NCBI GenBank assembly: GCA_000509225.1
Contig: BAOK01000001.1
Location: 1,488,001 to 1,552,000, forward strand
Length of the DNA: 64,000 nucleotides
Direction: 5' to 3'
From: Parvibaculaceae bacterium Mf 1.05b.01
GTDB lineage: Bacteria > Pseudomonadota > Alphaproteobacteria > Parvibaculales > Parvibaculaceae
This document shows positions 20,199-28,881 of this stretch, one piece after another; the stretch's first letter is position 1, and every line of letters starts with the position of its first letter. The notes beneath the pieces were generated by a model. That model saw nothing but the letters and a program-made list of their open reading frames with translations. It had not been told where the DNA came from and ran no database searches. The position numbers and the translations under genes were made by a program.

Positions 20199-20392
20199 CT
20201 TCAGAGAGGCCCCGGTTGGGGGCTGAAGGAAGCGTCACGCTTAAGGGCTGACAGGAGAGTTCTCCGCGCTTCCGGTGTCTCCGCTTCTTTGATGCACCTT
20301 TAGAGCCTTCCGGGGCTCAAAGGGGGCTTTGCGCCGGGGTCCGAATTTGAGCGACGTCTTCAGACGCATCGCTTAGAGAAAGGAAGGCCGAT
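20199..20392 (+). promoter_or_regulatory. Structured rpsF leader, candidate S6:S18 autoregulatory RNA
   Basis: The leader can fold: GGAAGCG (20228-20234) pairs with CGCTTCC (20267-20273) around an inner GGAG-AGTT-CTCC hairpin (20254-20265), and GAGCC-TTCCGG-GGCTC forms a hairpin at 20303-20318 with CCG exposed in its loop. Many bacteria regulate rpsF-rpsR by an S6:S18 leader RNA that displays a CCG trinucleotide. The match is by position and the CCG, not by covariance. An AGAAAGGAAGG ribosome-binding region ends the leader. Confidence 0.4.
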
Positions 20393-20905
20393 ATGCCTCT
20401 TTATGAGCATGTCTTTATTTCGCGCCAGGATGTGAGCGCGCAGCAGGTTGAAAACCTGACGGAGCAGTTCTCCAACATCATCACCGAAAATGGTGGCACC
20501 ATCGCAAAGAGCGAATATTGGGGTCTGAAAAACCTTGCCTACAAGGTGAAGAAGAACCGCAAAGGCCACTACCAGCTTTTGAACATTGATGCGCCCCATG
20601 CAGCGGTTGCTGAGATGGAACGTCAGATGGGCCTGAACGAAGATGTTCTGCGCGTCCTGACACTACGTGTTGATGAACATGAAGAAGGCCCATCAGCAAT
20701 GATGCAGAGCCGCAACGACCGTGGCCGTGGTGGCCGAGGCGATCGTGATCGTGGAGATCGCGGCGGCTTCCGTGGCGGTGACCGTGGCCCTCGTGAAGAT
20801 AGGGGACCACGTGAAGATCGCGCGCCCCGCGAAGACCGCGCGCCGCGTGAAGCTGCAGCTGCCGAAGCTGCTCCTGCCGCTGCTGTTGAGGAGAAAAGCG
20901 AATGA
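20393..20905 (+). CDS. rpsF: 30S ribosomal protein S6 with repetitive Arg/Asp tail
   Basis: 170 residues. The first ~100 are standard S6 ([51 protein letters not shown]). Beyond about residue 104 is a low-complexity tail of RGD/RGG units and repeated PREDR(G/A) segments ending in Ala/Glu. Extended S6 tails are common in alphaproteobacteria, though this one is long. S6 binds S18 on the 30S platform. The stop overlaps the rpsR ATG by 4 bp. Confidence 0.95.
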   Translation: MPLYEHVFISRQDVSAQQVENLTEQFSNIITENGGTIAKSEYWGLKNLAYKVKKNRKGHYQLLNIDAPHAAVAEMERQMGLNEDVLRVLTLRVDEHEEGPSAMMQSRNDRGRGGRGDRDRGDRGGFRGGDRGPREDRGPREDRAPREDRAPREAAAAEAAPAAAVEEKSE

Positions 20906-21147
20906 GTGTCCCACAAACAGCCGCTCGTCGGCCTTTCTTCCGCCGTCGCAAGACATGTCCTTTCTCTGGCTCCAACGCGCCAAAGATTGACTACAAGGAC
21001 ACGAAACTGCTGCAGCGTTATGTGTCTGAGCGCGGCAAGATCGTGCCAAGCCGGATCACAGCCGTATCAGCTAAAAAGCAGCGTGAGCTTGCTCGTGCGA
21101 TCAAGCGTGCCCGCTTCCTCGCATTGCTGCCTTACCTGATCAGCTAA
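20902..21147 (+). CDS. rpsR: 30S ribosomal protein S18
   Basis: 81 residues of canonical S18: [15 protein letters not shown], then [30 protein letters not shown] and the C-terminal [11 protein letters not shown]. It pairs with S6, encoded immediately upstream with a 4-bp overlap, ensuring equal synthesis. A strong intrinsic terminator follows within 10 bp. Confidence 0.97.
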   Translation: MSVPQTAARRPFFRRRKTCPFSGSNAPKIDYKDTKLLQRYVSERGKIVPSRITAVSAKKQRELARAIKRARFLALLPYLIS

Positions 21148-21155
21148 AATTTCCC

Positions 21156-21193
21156 GGCCGGGCAGACGGCAACGTTTCTGCCCGGCCTTTTTT
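21156..21193 (+). terminator. Strong intrinsic terminator after rpsR
   Basis: GGCCGGGCAG (21156-21165) pairs perfectly with CTGCCCGGCC (21178-21187) over a 12-nt loop and is followed by six T residues. It lies inside the gene series rpsF-rpsR-DUF2232-rplI, so it should reduce or stop read-through into the last two genes. Confidence 0.9.
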
Positions 21194-21227
21194 GTCGACG
21201 TTTCGTAATCGCCTCGGAGATCTTCCC

Positions 21228-22301
21228 ATGCCGCCATATTGGGCCATCGGTGTTGGGGCCGGTCTTGCCGGGGCGTTGCTGTTTCTAACAGCCGGTGTCG
21301 GCTCGCCCATTCTGGGCCTCCCGCTCTTTTTTGCCGCCCTTCCTGTTTTCCTGGCAGGTCTCGGCTGGGGCTCAAGATCGGCCCTCATTGCCTCCGTGAC
21401 GGGATTCGTCGTTCTCTCATCCACCTCCAGCTTTACCGCCGGACTTGTGTTTCTGGTGGCAGATGGCCTGGCAGTCGCCTGGCTCGTCCATCTTGCCCTT
21501 TTGCATCACACGGAAACAGCTCCGCGCCTAACGCCTGCAGACGCCGCTCGATTGGCGCGCAAAGGCGAAACAGCCGAGGCTGAGACCGCTGCCCCTGAAG
21601 AAGATAAAGAATCCAAAGAACCTGCCGTCACAGAATGGTATCCGGCAGGCGCGCTGGCGGTCTGGACCGCACTTATCGCGGTCGGTGTCCTGGTTGTGTC
21701 CGGCCTCTCAACAATGGCTATGGGCGTCGAGGGAGGCCTTGAAGGGGCGCTGAGGATACTTTTGGCGGAAGACCTTATTGAGGGTCGTGCAATTGAAGCA
21801 GGGCTTCGAGAGCTCGGTCTCAGTGCCGACCCTGAGCGGATCCTCAGCCTCATTGTGATCGCCCTGCCCGCCTTTGTGGTCATGGCCTGGAGCCTGCTCA
21901 CCTTAGGGAATATGTGGCTCGCACAGGTCATTCTAGAGCGTTCTGGCCACAACCTGCGGCCAACCCCGACCCTACTGGATATTGAGTATCCGCCTTTCCT
22001 TCTGGCCCTCTTTCTGTCAGCGCTGATCCTGTCGCTCATCCCCGGTTCTGCGGCCCAATTGGGGGGTGCGATCATGATTGCGTTGCTTGTCCCATATTTT
22101 CTGTTGGGTCTGGCGGTAATCCATGCTATTTCGCGCGCTTGGACGGCCCGGATCGCACTTCTGGGCGTTTTTTATGTTTTGCTGATTTTTACCGGATGGC
22201 TGATCGTACCGGTCTGCCTGATCGGACTCGCGGAACCCTGGGCTGCCTTGCGCGCCCGGTTCGCACAATCTGAGGCCCCGACGGGCAAGGAGATAAGTTA
22301 A
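21228..22301 (+). CDS. DUF2232-like integral membrane protein
   Basis: 357 residues from the ATG at 21228 ([12 protein letters not shown]); the frame is open further up but that would run through the terminator. Many hydrophobic segments are visible (about 5-30, 35-55, 70-95, then 145-170 and four or more in the C-terminal half), interrupted by an acidic Ala/Glu loop near residues 110-135. Membrane proteins of the DUF2232/YybS type sit between rpsR and rplI in many alphaproteobacteria; the role is unknown. Its stop shares one base with the rplI ATG, so the two are coupled. Confidence 0.8.
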   Translation: MPPYWAIGVGAGLAGALLFLTAGVGSPILGLPLFFAALPVFLAGLGWGSRSALIASVTGFVVLSSTSSFTAGLVFLVADGLAVAWLVHLALLHHTETAPRLTPADAARLARKGETAEAETAAPEEDKESKEPAVTEWYPAGALAVWTALIAVGVLVVSGLSTMAMGVEGGLEGALRILLAEDLIEGRAIEAGLRELGLSADPERILSLIVIALPAFVVMAWSLLTLGNMWLAQVILERSGHNLRPTPTLLDIEYPPFLLALFLSALILSLIPGSAAQLGGAIMIALLVPYFLLGLAVIHAISRAWTARIALLGVFYVLLIFTGWLIVPVCLIGLAEPWAALRARFAQSEAPTGKEIS

Positions 22302-22921
22302 TGGAAGTGGTTCTTCTGGAGCGAATTGAAAAGCTCGGACAGATGGGCGATGTGGTTCAGGTCAAAGACGGGTATGCCCGCAACTTCCTGCTGCCACGTG
22401 GCAAAGCATTGCGCGCCAACAAAGACAACCTCTCACGCTTCGAAGCAGATCGCGCTCAGCTGGAAGCTCGCAATCTTGAGCTGAAGAAAGAAGCTGAAGC
22501 GGTTCATGACAAGCTTGAAGGCTATTCAATCATTGTGATCCGCCAGGCTGGTGAGTCAGGTCAGCTTTACGGCTCTGTTTCTCCTCGCGATATTGCCGAG
22601 GGTTTGACCGAAGGTGGCTTCTCCGTTGCACGTGGACAGGTTGTTCTGGCAGCACCGATCAAAACACTCGGCCTTTACGATGTTGCCGTGAAGCTTCATC
22701 CAGAAGTGACATCAACTGTTATTGTGAATGTTGCCCGCACAGAAGAAGAAGCTGAAGCACAGGCACGCGGCGAAGACATCAACGCCATGAACGACGATGA
22801 TGATGACGAGTTGGATGCCAGTGAATTCTTCGAAGAAGATGCGGCGCCAGAGCTTGAAGATGATGCAGCCGAAGAAACGGACGCATCCGCAGCAGAAGAA
22901 GCTGAAAAGCCTGCTGAATAA
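22301..22921 (+). CDS. rplI: 50S ribosomal protein L9 with acidic tail
   Basis: 206 residues. The N-terminal domain has the L9 signature ([28 protein letters not shown]), then the long connecting helix and the C-terminal RNA-binding domain ([14 protein letters not shown]). From about residue 163 a very acidic extension rich in Asp, Glu and Ala follows; extended L9 tails occur in alphaproteobacteria. It shares a base with the upstream membrane-protein stop and is followed by a terminator. Confidence 0.96.
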   Translation: MEVVLLERIEKLGQMGDVVQVKDGYARNFLLPRGKALRANKDNLSRFEADRAQLEARNLELKKEAEAVHDKLEGYSIIVIRQAGESGQLYGSVSPRDIAEGLTEGGFSVARGQVVLAAPIKTLGLYDVAVKLHPEVTSTVIVNVARTEEEAEAQARGEDINAMNDDDDDELDASEFFEEDAAPELEDDAAEETDASAAEEAEKPAE

Positions 22922-22944
22922 ACATCTTTTGGTCTATCTGTTTG

Positions 22945-22971
22945 AAAAAGGGCGCTTGTGCGCCCTTTTTT
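22945..22971 (+). terminator. Intrinsic terminator after rplI
   Basis: GGGCGC (22950-22955) and GCGCCC (22960-22965) form a stem with a TTGT loop, extended by AAAAA against the six T residues that follow. It closes the rpsF-rplI transcription unit. Confidence 0.88.
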
Positions 22972-23154
22972 GTTGCCTAAGAGTCGCGCTACGGTCTTGA
23001 TCTAGCGCGGAATACGCCCTTCAATACTTATCCCAGTGGTTCGTCGTTTAGGGGCGCAGGTCGGCAATCTTCGGATTGGTTCCTAGCAAATGACATTCGA
23101 CAGCCAAATGACGGGAAAAGCGCTGTCGGCCACCTGAAGTTCAGGAGGCGAAAT

Positions 23155-24396
23155 ATGTTTGCGTTTGTACTTGATCGATTGATTTCACACGGCAACCTGA
23201 CGCTGGTCGATGCGTCGGGAGATGCTCGCCATTTTGGCGACGGCACCGGCACGCCTGTCACCATGCGACTCCATAAGAGAAATCTGGAATGGGGACTGGG
23301 GCTTAACCCCTATCTGAAGCTTGGCGAGGCGTACATGGATGGAACGCTCACCATCGACGCTCCCGCGCGCATCTATGATGCGCTCGACATCATCCTTTCA
23401 AATGTCGGCATCGCCTGGGCCCACCCACTGGCCAAGCTCGTCGGACGTATCAGGCGGGCTAAGCGGCGGATTGATCAGTTCAACCCGGTCAGCAGAGCCC
23501 GAGCCAATGTTGCCCACCATTATGATCTGGATGCGGGGCTCTATGATCTCTTCCTGGATACAGACAAGCAATATTCCTGCGGCTATTTTGAGACGCCCGA
23601 CACGGGTCTTGAGGCTGCCCAGCTTGCCAAGAAACGTCATATTGCGGCGAAACTGGACCTTTCCCCAGAGACCCACGTTCTGGACATAGGCTGCGGCTGG
23701 GGCGGCATGGCCCTTTACATCGCCCAGGAGACCGGCGCCCGCGTCACCGGCGTCACCTTGAGCGAAGAACAGCACAAAATCGCGACCGAGAGAGCCGCTC
23801 TTGCCGGTCTCTCAGACCGTGTCCAATTTCGCCTTCAGGACTATCGGGAGGTCGACGAGACATTTGACCGGATCGTCTCTGTCGGCATGTATGAGCATGT
23901 TGGCGTGCATCATTATGATGAGTTTGCTGCCAAGGTTCACGCGCTTCTCAACCCTCGTGGCGTCGCACTGATTCACACGATCGGTCGTCTAGATGAACCG
24001 GGTGCCACAAACCCCTGGATCGCGAAATACATTTTCCCAGGCGGTTACATTCCGGCGCTGAGTGAAGTCGCGCCAACACTGGAACGCCACCAATTGCTAT
24101 TGTCTGATCTGGAGGTGTTGCGATTGCATTATGCGTCAACGCTACGACATTGGCGCAACCGATTCCTCGCGCGGTGGGATGATGCGGTCGCACTCTATGA
24201 CGCGCGGTTTGCCCGCATGTGGGAATTTTATCTCGCCGGGTCAGAGACCTCTTTTCGTCATGAGGGCATGGTCGTGTTTCAGTTCCAACTCACAAAGGAG
24301 ATCGACACCGTCCCCCTCACCCGTGACTATATCTCTGATTGGGAACGAGACCATTGCGACCCGCTTGTCCAGAAAAAAAGTGTTTCGGGCGGCTGA
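23155..24396 (+). CDS. cfa: Cyclopropane-fatty-acyl-phospholipid synthase family protein
   Basis: 413 residues. The N-terminal lipid-binding region leads to NVAHHYDLDAGLYDLFLD, the substrate-recognition block of CFA synthases, then the SAM-binding motif VLDIGCGWGGMALYIA (about 180) and SVGMYEHVGVHHYDEF. It probably transfers a methylene from SAM to unsaturated phospholipid acyl chains, protecting the membrane in stationary phase. An AGGAGG ribosome-binding site precedes the ATG. Some alphaproteobacteria carry several paralogues with other SAM-dependent lipid modifications, so the exact reaction is not certain. Confidence 0.88.
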   Translation: MFAFVLDRLISHGNLTLVDASGDARHFGDGTGTPVTMRLHKRNLEWGLGLNPYLKLGEAYMDGTLTIDAPARIYDALDIILSNVGIAWAHPLAKLVGRIRRAKRRIDQFNPVSRARANVAHHYDLDAGLYDLFLDTDKQYSCGYFETPDTGLEAAQLAKKRHIAAKLDLSPETHVLDIGCGWGGMALYIAQETGARVTGVTLSEEQHKIATERAALAGLSDRVQFRLQDYREVDETFDRIVSVGMYEHVGVHHYDEFAAKVHALLNPRGVALIHTIGRLDEPGATNPWIAKYIFPGGYIPALSEVAPTLERHQLLLSDLEVLRLHYASTLRHWRNRFLARWDDAVALYDARFARMWEFYLAGSETSFRHEGMVVFQFQLTKEIDTVPLTRDYISDWERDHCDPLVQKKSVSGG

Positions 24397-24517
24397 TAAC
24401 ACAATGACCTAAACCCTCTGCCTAGATTTGTCCCCGTTTTCCACAGGTAGTAAAAATAGTTTCGCGAATCGCAAGCGTTCGCTTTCTTGGCTCCGTTCAT
24501 TGACGTAAAACGGATGC

Positions 24518-26023
24518 ATGGAAAGTATGCTGCCTGCATTTGACGAACTGGAAACCGGCCCCGACGCTGGTGACGAAGAATATCGCGTCGCGCCTCATAA
24601 TATTGAGGCTGAGCAGGCTTTGCTTGGTGCAATCCTGATCAATAATGATTCGTTCGATCGCATCGCCTCCTTTCTGGAGGTTGCCCATTTTTATGAGCCT
24701 CTTCACGCACGCATCTTTGAGGCTGTCTCGAAGCTGATTTCCGGCGGCCATATTGCAACGCCTGTCACGCTCAAAAGCTATTTTGATCAGGACGAAGCGC
24801 TGCAGGAAGTCGGCGGTGCACAATACCTCGCCCGTCTTGCCGGTGCCGCAACGACGATCATCAATGTCGCCGAGTATGGACGCACGATTTATGACCTTGC
24901 GGTCCGTCGCGACCTGATCCGCGTTGGTGAGGAAATTCATAACCGCGCCTTTGACGCAAGTGTCGATGATCCGCCATCCGCTCAGATCATGGATGCCGAG
25001 CAGTCTCTCTACAGCCTTGCGGAGAAAGGCAAGTATGAGGGCGGCTTTCAGAGTTTTTCTGACTCCATGCGCATGGCCGTGGACATGGCGGCAGCGGCCT
25101 ACGAACGTGATGGTGGCCTGTCTGGCATCTCGACCGGCTTGCGAGATCTGGACGAACAGATGGGCGGGCTTCAACCCTCCGACCTGATCATTGTTGCGGG
25201 TCGTCCTTCCATGGGGAAGACAGCGCTTGCCACCAATATCGCGTTCAACGTGGCCAAAAACTACAAGGCTGAGCATCACACGGACGGCACGGTCGAAGTC
25301 AAAGACGGTGCGATTGTCGGCTTCTTTTCCCTTGAAATGTCGTCCGAGCAATTGGCGACACGCCTGCTTGCAGAACAATCCCGTGTGCCGTCCGGCAAAA
25401 TCAGACGTGGTAAAATTGACGAGAACGAGTGGCACCAATTCGTGGACGCCAGCCGCGAGCTGGAAGGCATCCCGCTCTATATTGACGACACAGGTGGTCT
25501 CAACATCGCCTCTCTCGCCGCTCGGGCGCGAAAGCTCAAGCGGCAACGCGGGCTTGGCCTGATCGTGGTCGACTATATCCAGCTGCTATCAGGGTCTGGG
25601 CGGGCAAGCGATAACCGCGTGCAAGAAGTCACCGAAATTACAACCGGGCTCAAAGCGCTGGCGAAAGAGCTCAACGTTCCGATCATGGCGCTCTCGCAAT
25701 TGTCACGTCAGGTTGAATCGCGGGATGATAAACGTCCTCAACTCTCAGACCTGCGTGAATCAGGATCGATTGAGCAGGATGCGGACGTTGTGACGTTTGT
25801 GTTCCGGGAAGAATATTATGTCTCGCGCCGAGAGCCTTCTGAGGGCACGCCTGAGCATCTTCAATGGCAAACCGACATGGAGCAGGTTTTCGGTAAAGCG
25901 GAAGTCATTATCGGCAAGCAGCGTCACGGTCCGACCGGAACCGTACGATTGCAATTCGAAGCGGAGATTACGCGCTTTAGCGACCTTGCCGACAGTGATC
26001 GTCTCCCTGATTATATGGAGTGA
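24518..26023 (+). CDS. dnaB: Replicative DNA helicase DnaB
   Basis: 501 residues with the N-terminal DnaG-binding domain (APHNIEAEQALLGAIL), a linker, and the RecA-like ATPase domain: Walker A GRPSMGKTALATN (about 227-239), FFSLEMSSEQL, and Walker B LGLIVVDYIQLL. No intein or interruption is visible. It unwinds DNA ahead of the replication fork. alr begins at the base after its stop. A DnaA-box-like TTTTCCACA lies at 24437-24445 upstream. Confidence 0.96.
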   Translation: MESMLPAFDELETGPDAGDEEYRVAPHNIEAEQALLGAILINNDSFDRIASFLEVAHFYEPLHARIFEAVSKLISGGHIATPVTLKSYFDQDEALQEVGGAQYLARLAGAATTIINVAEYGRTIYDLAVRRDLIRVGEEIHNRAFDASVDDPPSAQIMDAEQSLYSLAEKGKYEGGFQSFSDSMRMAVDMAAAAYERDGGLSGISTGLRDLDEQMGGLQPSDLIIVAGRPSMGKTALATNIAFNVAKNYKAEHHTDGTVEVKDGAIVGFFSLEMSSEQLATRLLAEQSRVPSGKIRRGKIDENEWHQFVDASRELEGIPLYIDDTGGLNIASLAARARKLKRQRGLGLIVVDYIQLLSGSGRASDNRVQEVTEITTGLKALAKELNVPIMALSQLSRQVESRDDKRPQLSDLRESGSIEQDADVVTFVFREEYYVSRREPSEGTPEHLQWQTDMEQVFGKAEVIIGKQRHGPTGTVRLQFEAEITRFSDLADSDRLPDYME

Positions 26024-27229
26024 ATGGTTTTGCCGTCCGACAGCACTCCCCAAGGGCCAAGAGCCGGTAGGAGGTTTGGGGCCGATCAGGGGTTAGGGGC
26101 TGAAGAGATAGACACGGCTCGCGCAGCCGCATCCAGCGGAACTCTCACCATCAATCTGGATGCCATTGCGGACAATTATCGCCTGATTCAATCCGAAACG
26201 AAGGCAGAGGTGAGCGCCTGCGTGAAGGCAGACGGGTATGGGCTTGGTCTCGTACCGGTTGCGCGCACGCTTTCTGACGCCGGCTGTTTGACGTTCTTTG
26301 TCGCCACAGCCCTAGAGGGGGCGGAGCTGCGTTCCGTTCTCCCCAAAGCGACGATTTATGTGTTGAACGGTCTCTATGAAGGGTCTGAGACCCTCTTCGA
26401 AGCCGAAGACCTCCGCCCCTGCCTCTCCAGTCTGGAAGAAGTGCGTGACTGGGCTTCTTACTGCGGCCAAACCGGACCGCTGCCTGCAGCCCTCCATACA
26501 GACACAGGCATTCATCGCCTCGGGATACAAGCTCATGATCTTGCTGCGGTGGCAGATCTCGCGCCTTCATTTGAGACTGATCTGGTGATGAGTCACCTGG
26601 CGTGCGCAGATAATGCGGATCATCCTTTGAACGATGAACAGCAAAAGAGTTTCGATAGCCTGCGGACTCAGCTCCCGGACGCCCCGTCCAGCCTCGCCAA
26701 CACGGCTGGCATTCTGCTCGGGTCCCGGTTTCACTACGATCTCGTTCGACCCGGCATTGGCCTTTACGGCACGAACCCCTTTCCCAATCCGGGCCACCCT
26801 TTCCATCCTGTTGTGACCCTGACCTCTCGCATCATGCAGGTGAAATCCATCGAGACCGGCGCTCAGGTCGGTTACGGCGCCACCTTCACAGCGCAACGCC
26901 CTACCCGGATCGCCACCATCGCTAGCGGCTATGCAGACGGGTACTTCCGGGCGCTTAGCAGCCCGGACGGCAGTGGTGCCTCTGTGACGATTGACGGTCA
27001 TCCCGCTCCGGTCATTGGTCGGGTTTCCATGGATATGATCACCGTCGATGTGACCGATCTGCCACCGGATGTCCCAAAACGGGGATGTTTCGCAGAATTG
27101 ATTGGAAAATCCGTCACGGTGGGGGATCTTGCCCGGGCAGCAGGCACTGTTGGTTACGAAGTGCTTACGCGTTTGGGGTATCGATATCACCGGACGTACA
27201 CTTCATCGGTTGGAATCAGTGCTGACTGA
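26024..27229 (+). CDS. alr: Alanine racemase
   Basis: 401 residues, beginning immediately after the dnaB stop. The PLP-binding lysine is Lys68 in CVKADGYGLG. Family blocks include HTDTGIHRLGI, SLANTAGIL, RPGIGLYGTNP, GYADGYFR and VSMDMITVDV. It supplies D-alanine for peptidoglycan. The first ~38 residues are a charged extension before the barrel begins, longer than usual; an internal start is possible but no better candidate is evident. dnaB-alr linkage is common in proteobacteria. Confidence 0.93.
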   Translation: MVLPSDSTPQGPRAGRRFGADQGLGAEEIDTARAAASSGTLTINLDAIADNYRLIQSETKAEVSACVKADGYGLGLVPVARTLSDAGCLTFFVATALEGAELRSVLPKATIYVLNGLYEGSETLFEAEDLRPCLSSLEEVRDWASYCGQTGPLPAALHTDTGIHRLGIQAHDLAAVADLAPSFETDLVMSHLACADNADHPLNDEQQKSFDSLRTQLPDAPSSLANTAGILLGSRFHYDLVRPGIGLYGTNPFPNPGHPFHPVVTLTSRIMQVKSIETGAQVGYGATFTAQRPTRIATIASGYADGYFRALSSPDGSGASVTIDGHPAPVIGRVSMDMITVDVTDLPPDVPKRGCFAELIGKSVTVGDLARAAGTVGYEVLTRLGYRYHRTYTSSVGISAD

Positions 27230-27262
27230 TAGATTTAAGACTGGGGCAGAGGGAGCATAAGT

Positions 27263-28036
27263 TTGAATCCGCTGGCGATAATCGGCAATGTTGTGATCAC
27301 GGCTCTCGGCGAAACCGGGCGACTGTCCCTATTCACCTGGAGAGCTGTCACCCATATCCTTCGTCCGCCCCTGTATTGGCGGCTGATCGGTCAGCAAATG
27401 ATGCGGATTGGATATTTCTCCCTACCCGTCGTTGCCCTAACGGCTTTCTTCACTGGCGGCGTGTTGGCTCTGCAAATCTATTATGGCAGCGACCAGTTTA
27501 ACTCTGAGAGCATCGTTGCGACGATTGTGGCACTTGGTATCACTCGGGAACTTGGACCCGTTCTGGGCGGCCTGATGGTTGCCGGGCGCGCAGCAGCGGC
27601 CATTGCCGCAGAGCTTGGGACCATGCGTGTCACCGAACAAATTGATGCGCTCTCAACCCTGTCGACCAACCCTTTCAAATATCTGGTCGTGCCCCGCGTC
27701 ATCGCTGCGGTTATCACGCTGCCAGCCCTTGTCTTCATAGGAGATGTGATCGGCATTTTCGGGGGGTTTGTGGTTGGCACACAAACGCTCGACTTCAATG
27801 CCGGCGTCTATATCAAGACCACGGTCGATTTTCTGGAGCTTGATGACATTACCTCTGGTCTCATCAAGTCAGCGATTTTTGGTTTCATTATCGCCATGAT
27901 GGGCTGCTACCAGGGTTTTCATAGCCGCGGCGGTGCACAAGGTGTCGGACGCGCAACAACAAACGCTGTTGTCTCCTCTTCCATTCTTATTCTTGCGGCG
28001 AACTATGTGATGACGTCGCTTTTCTTCTCGTCTTAA
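27263..28036 (+). CDS. mlaE: MlaE-family lipid ABC transporter permease
   Basis: 257 residues starting at a TTG codon (27263) with a GGGAG ribosome-binding site. The MlaE family is recognised from GGVLALQIYYG, the ITRELGPVLGGLMVAGRAAAAIAAELGTM region (the conserved EQIDAL helix follows) and the C-terminal helices. With the MlaF ATPase encoded next, it moves phospholipids between inner and outer membrane. MlaD/MlaC/MlaB partners are not in this window, so the complex may be completed elsewhere. Confidence 0.9.
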   Translation: MNPLAIIGNVVITALGETGRLSLFTWRAVTHILRPPLYWRLIGQQMMRIGYFSLPVVALTAFFTGGVLALQIYYGSDQFNSESIVATIVALGITRELGPVLGGLMVAGRAAAAIAAELGTMRVTEQIDALSTLSTNPFKYLVVPRVIAAVITLPALVFIGDVIGIFGGFVVGTQTLDFNAGVYIKTTVDFLELDDITSGLIKSAIFGFIIAMMGCYQGFHSRGGAQGVGRATTNAVVSSSILILAANYVMTSLFFSS

Positions 28037-28046
28037 GGCTGGACCC

Positions 28047-28838
28047 ATGAATATTTCTGTACCGGCTAAAGACATTAAGATTGAGCTGAAGAACGTTCAC
28101 AAGCGGTTCGGCAAAAAGATTGTTCTTCACGACCTTTCCCTGACCATTCCCAAAGGCAAGTCGCTTGTGGTGATTGGCGGATCGGGCAGCGGCAAATCTG
28201 TCATGCTCAAGAGTATCCTGGGCATCATTCGCCCGGAAAAAGGCAGCATCAAAGTTGATGGGAAAGATGTCACCAAGCTCTCTACCAGTGAGCGGGAAAA
28301 GACGCTTCGGAAGTTTGGTATGTTGTTTCAAAATGCCGCCCTTTTTGACAGCCTTCCGGTCTGGGAGAATGTCGCCTTCGGCCTTATTCAGGGCCGCAAT
28401 ATGAAACGCAAAGACGCCAAGGAAATTGCGCTGGAGAAGCTGGGTCAGGTTGGTCTGACAACAGAGATTGGCGATCTTTATCCGGCGGAACTTTCCGGCG
28501 GCATGCAGAAACGCGTTGGTCTGGCCCGCGCCATTGCGACAGACCCGGAAATCATCTTTTTCGACGAGCCGACAACTGGCCTTGATCCCATTATGGCTGA
28601 TGTGATCAACGACCTGATCGTCAACAGCGTTCAAAAACTCGGCGCGACAGCCCTTTCCATCACTCATGACATGGCAAGTGCGCGAAAGATCGCCGATTAC
28701 ATTGCGATGATCTATAAAGGTGAGATCATCTGGGCGGGTACCCGTGACGAAGTCGATAATAGCGGCAATGAGTATGTGGATCAGTTCATCCACGGTCGCG
28801 CTGACGGGCCCATCAAGATGGATGTGTTGAAACCTTGA
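28047..28838 (+). CDS. mlaF: MlaF-family ABC transporter ATP-binding protein
   Basis: 263 residues with Walker A GGSGSGKSV, Q-loop FQNAALFDSLPVWENV, signature LSGGMQKRV, and Walker B IIFFDEPTTGLDP. The FDSL(P/T)VWENV block is characteristic of MlaF-type ATPases. It energises the MlaE permease encoded 10 bp upstream. radA follows after 43 bp on the same strand. Confidence 0.93.
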   Translation: MNISVPAKDIKIELKNVHKRFGKKIVLHDLSLTIPKGKSLVVIGGSGSGKSVMLKSILGIIRPEKGSIKVDGKDVTKLSTSEREKTLRKFGMLFQNAALFDSLPVWENVAFGLIQGRNMKRKDAKEIALEKLGQVGLTTEIGDLYPAELSGGMQKRVGLARAIATDPEIIFFDEPTTGLDPIMADVINDLIVNSVQKLGATALSITHDMASARKIADYIAMIYKGEIIWAGTRDEVDNSGNEYVDQFIHGRADGPIKMDVLKP

Positions 28839-28881
28839 TGGCCATATCTCACGCGCCGTCTCTCAACCTGTAAGGAAGACC

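Noticed and set aside
20700-20870. Short repeats in the rpsF 3' part as a CRISPR-like array
   Set aside because: Repeats are in-frame codons of the PREDR tail, without spacers of uniform length; no cas genes are present.
20481-20975. 164-codon frame antisense to rpsF rich in His/Arg
   Set aside because: Composition is a direct reflection of the repetitive S6 tail on the other strand.
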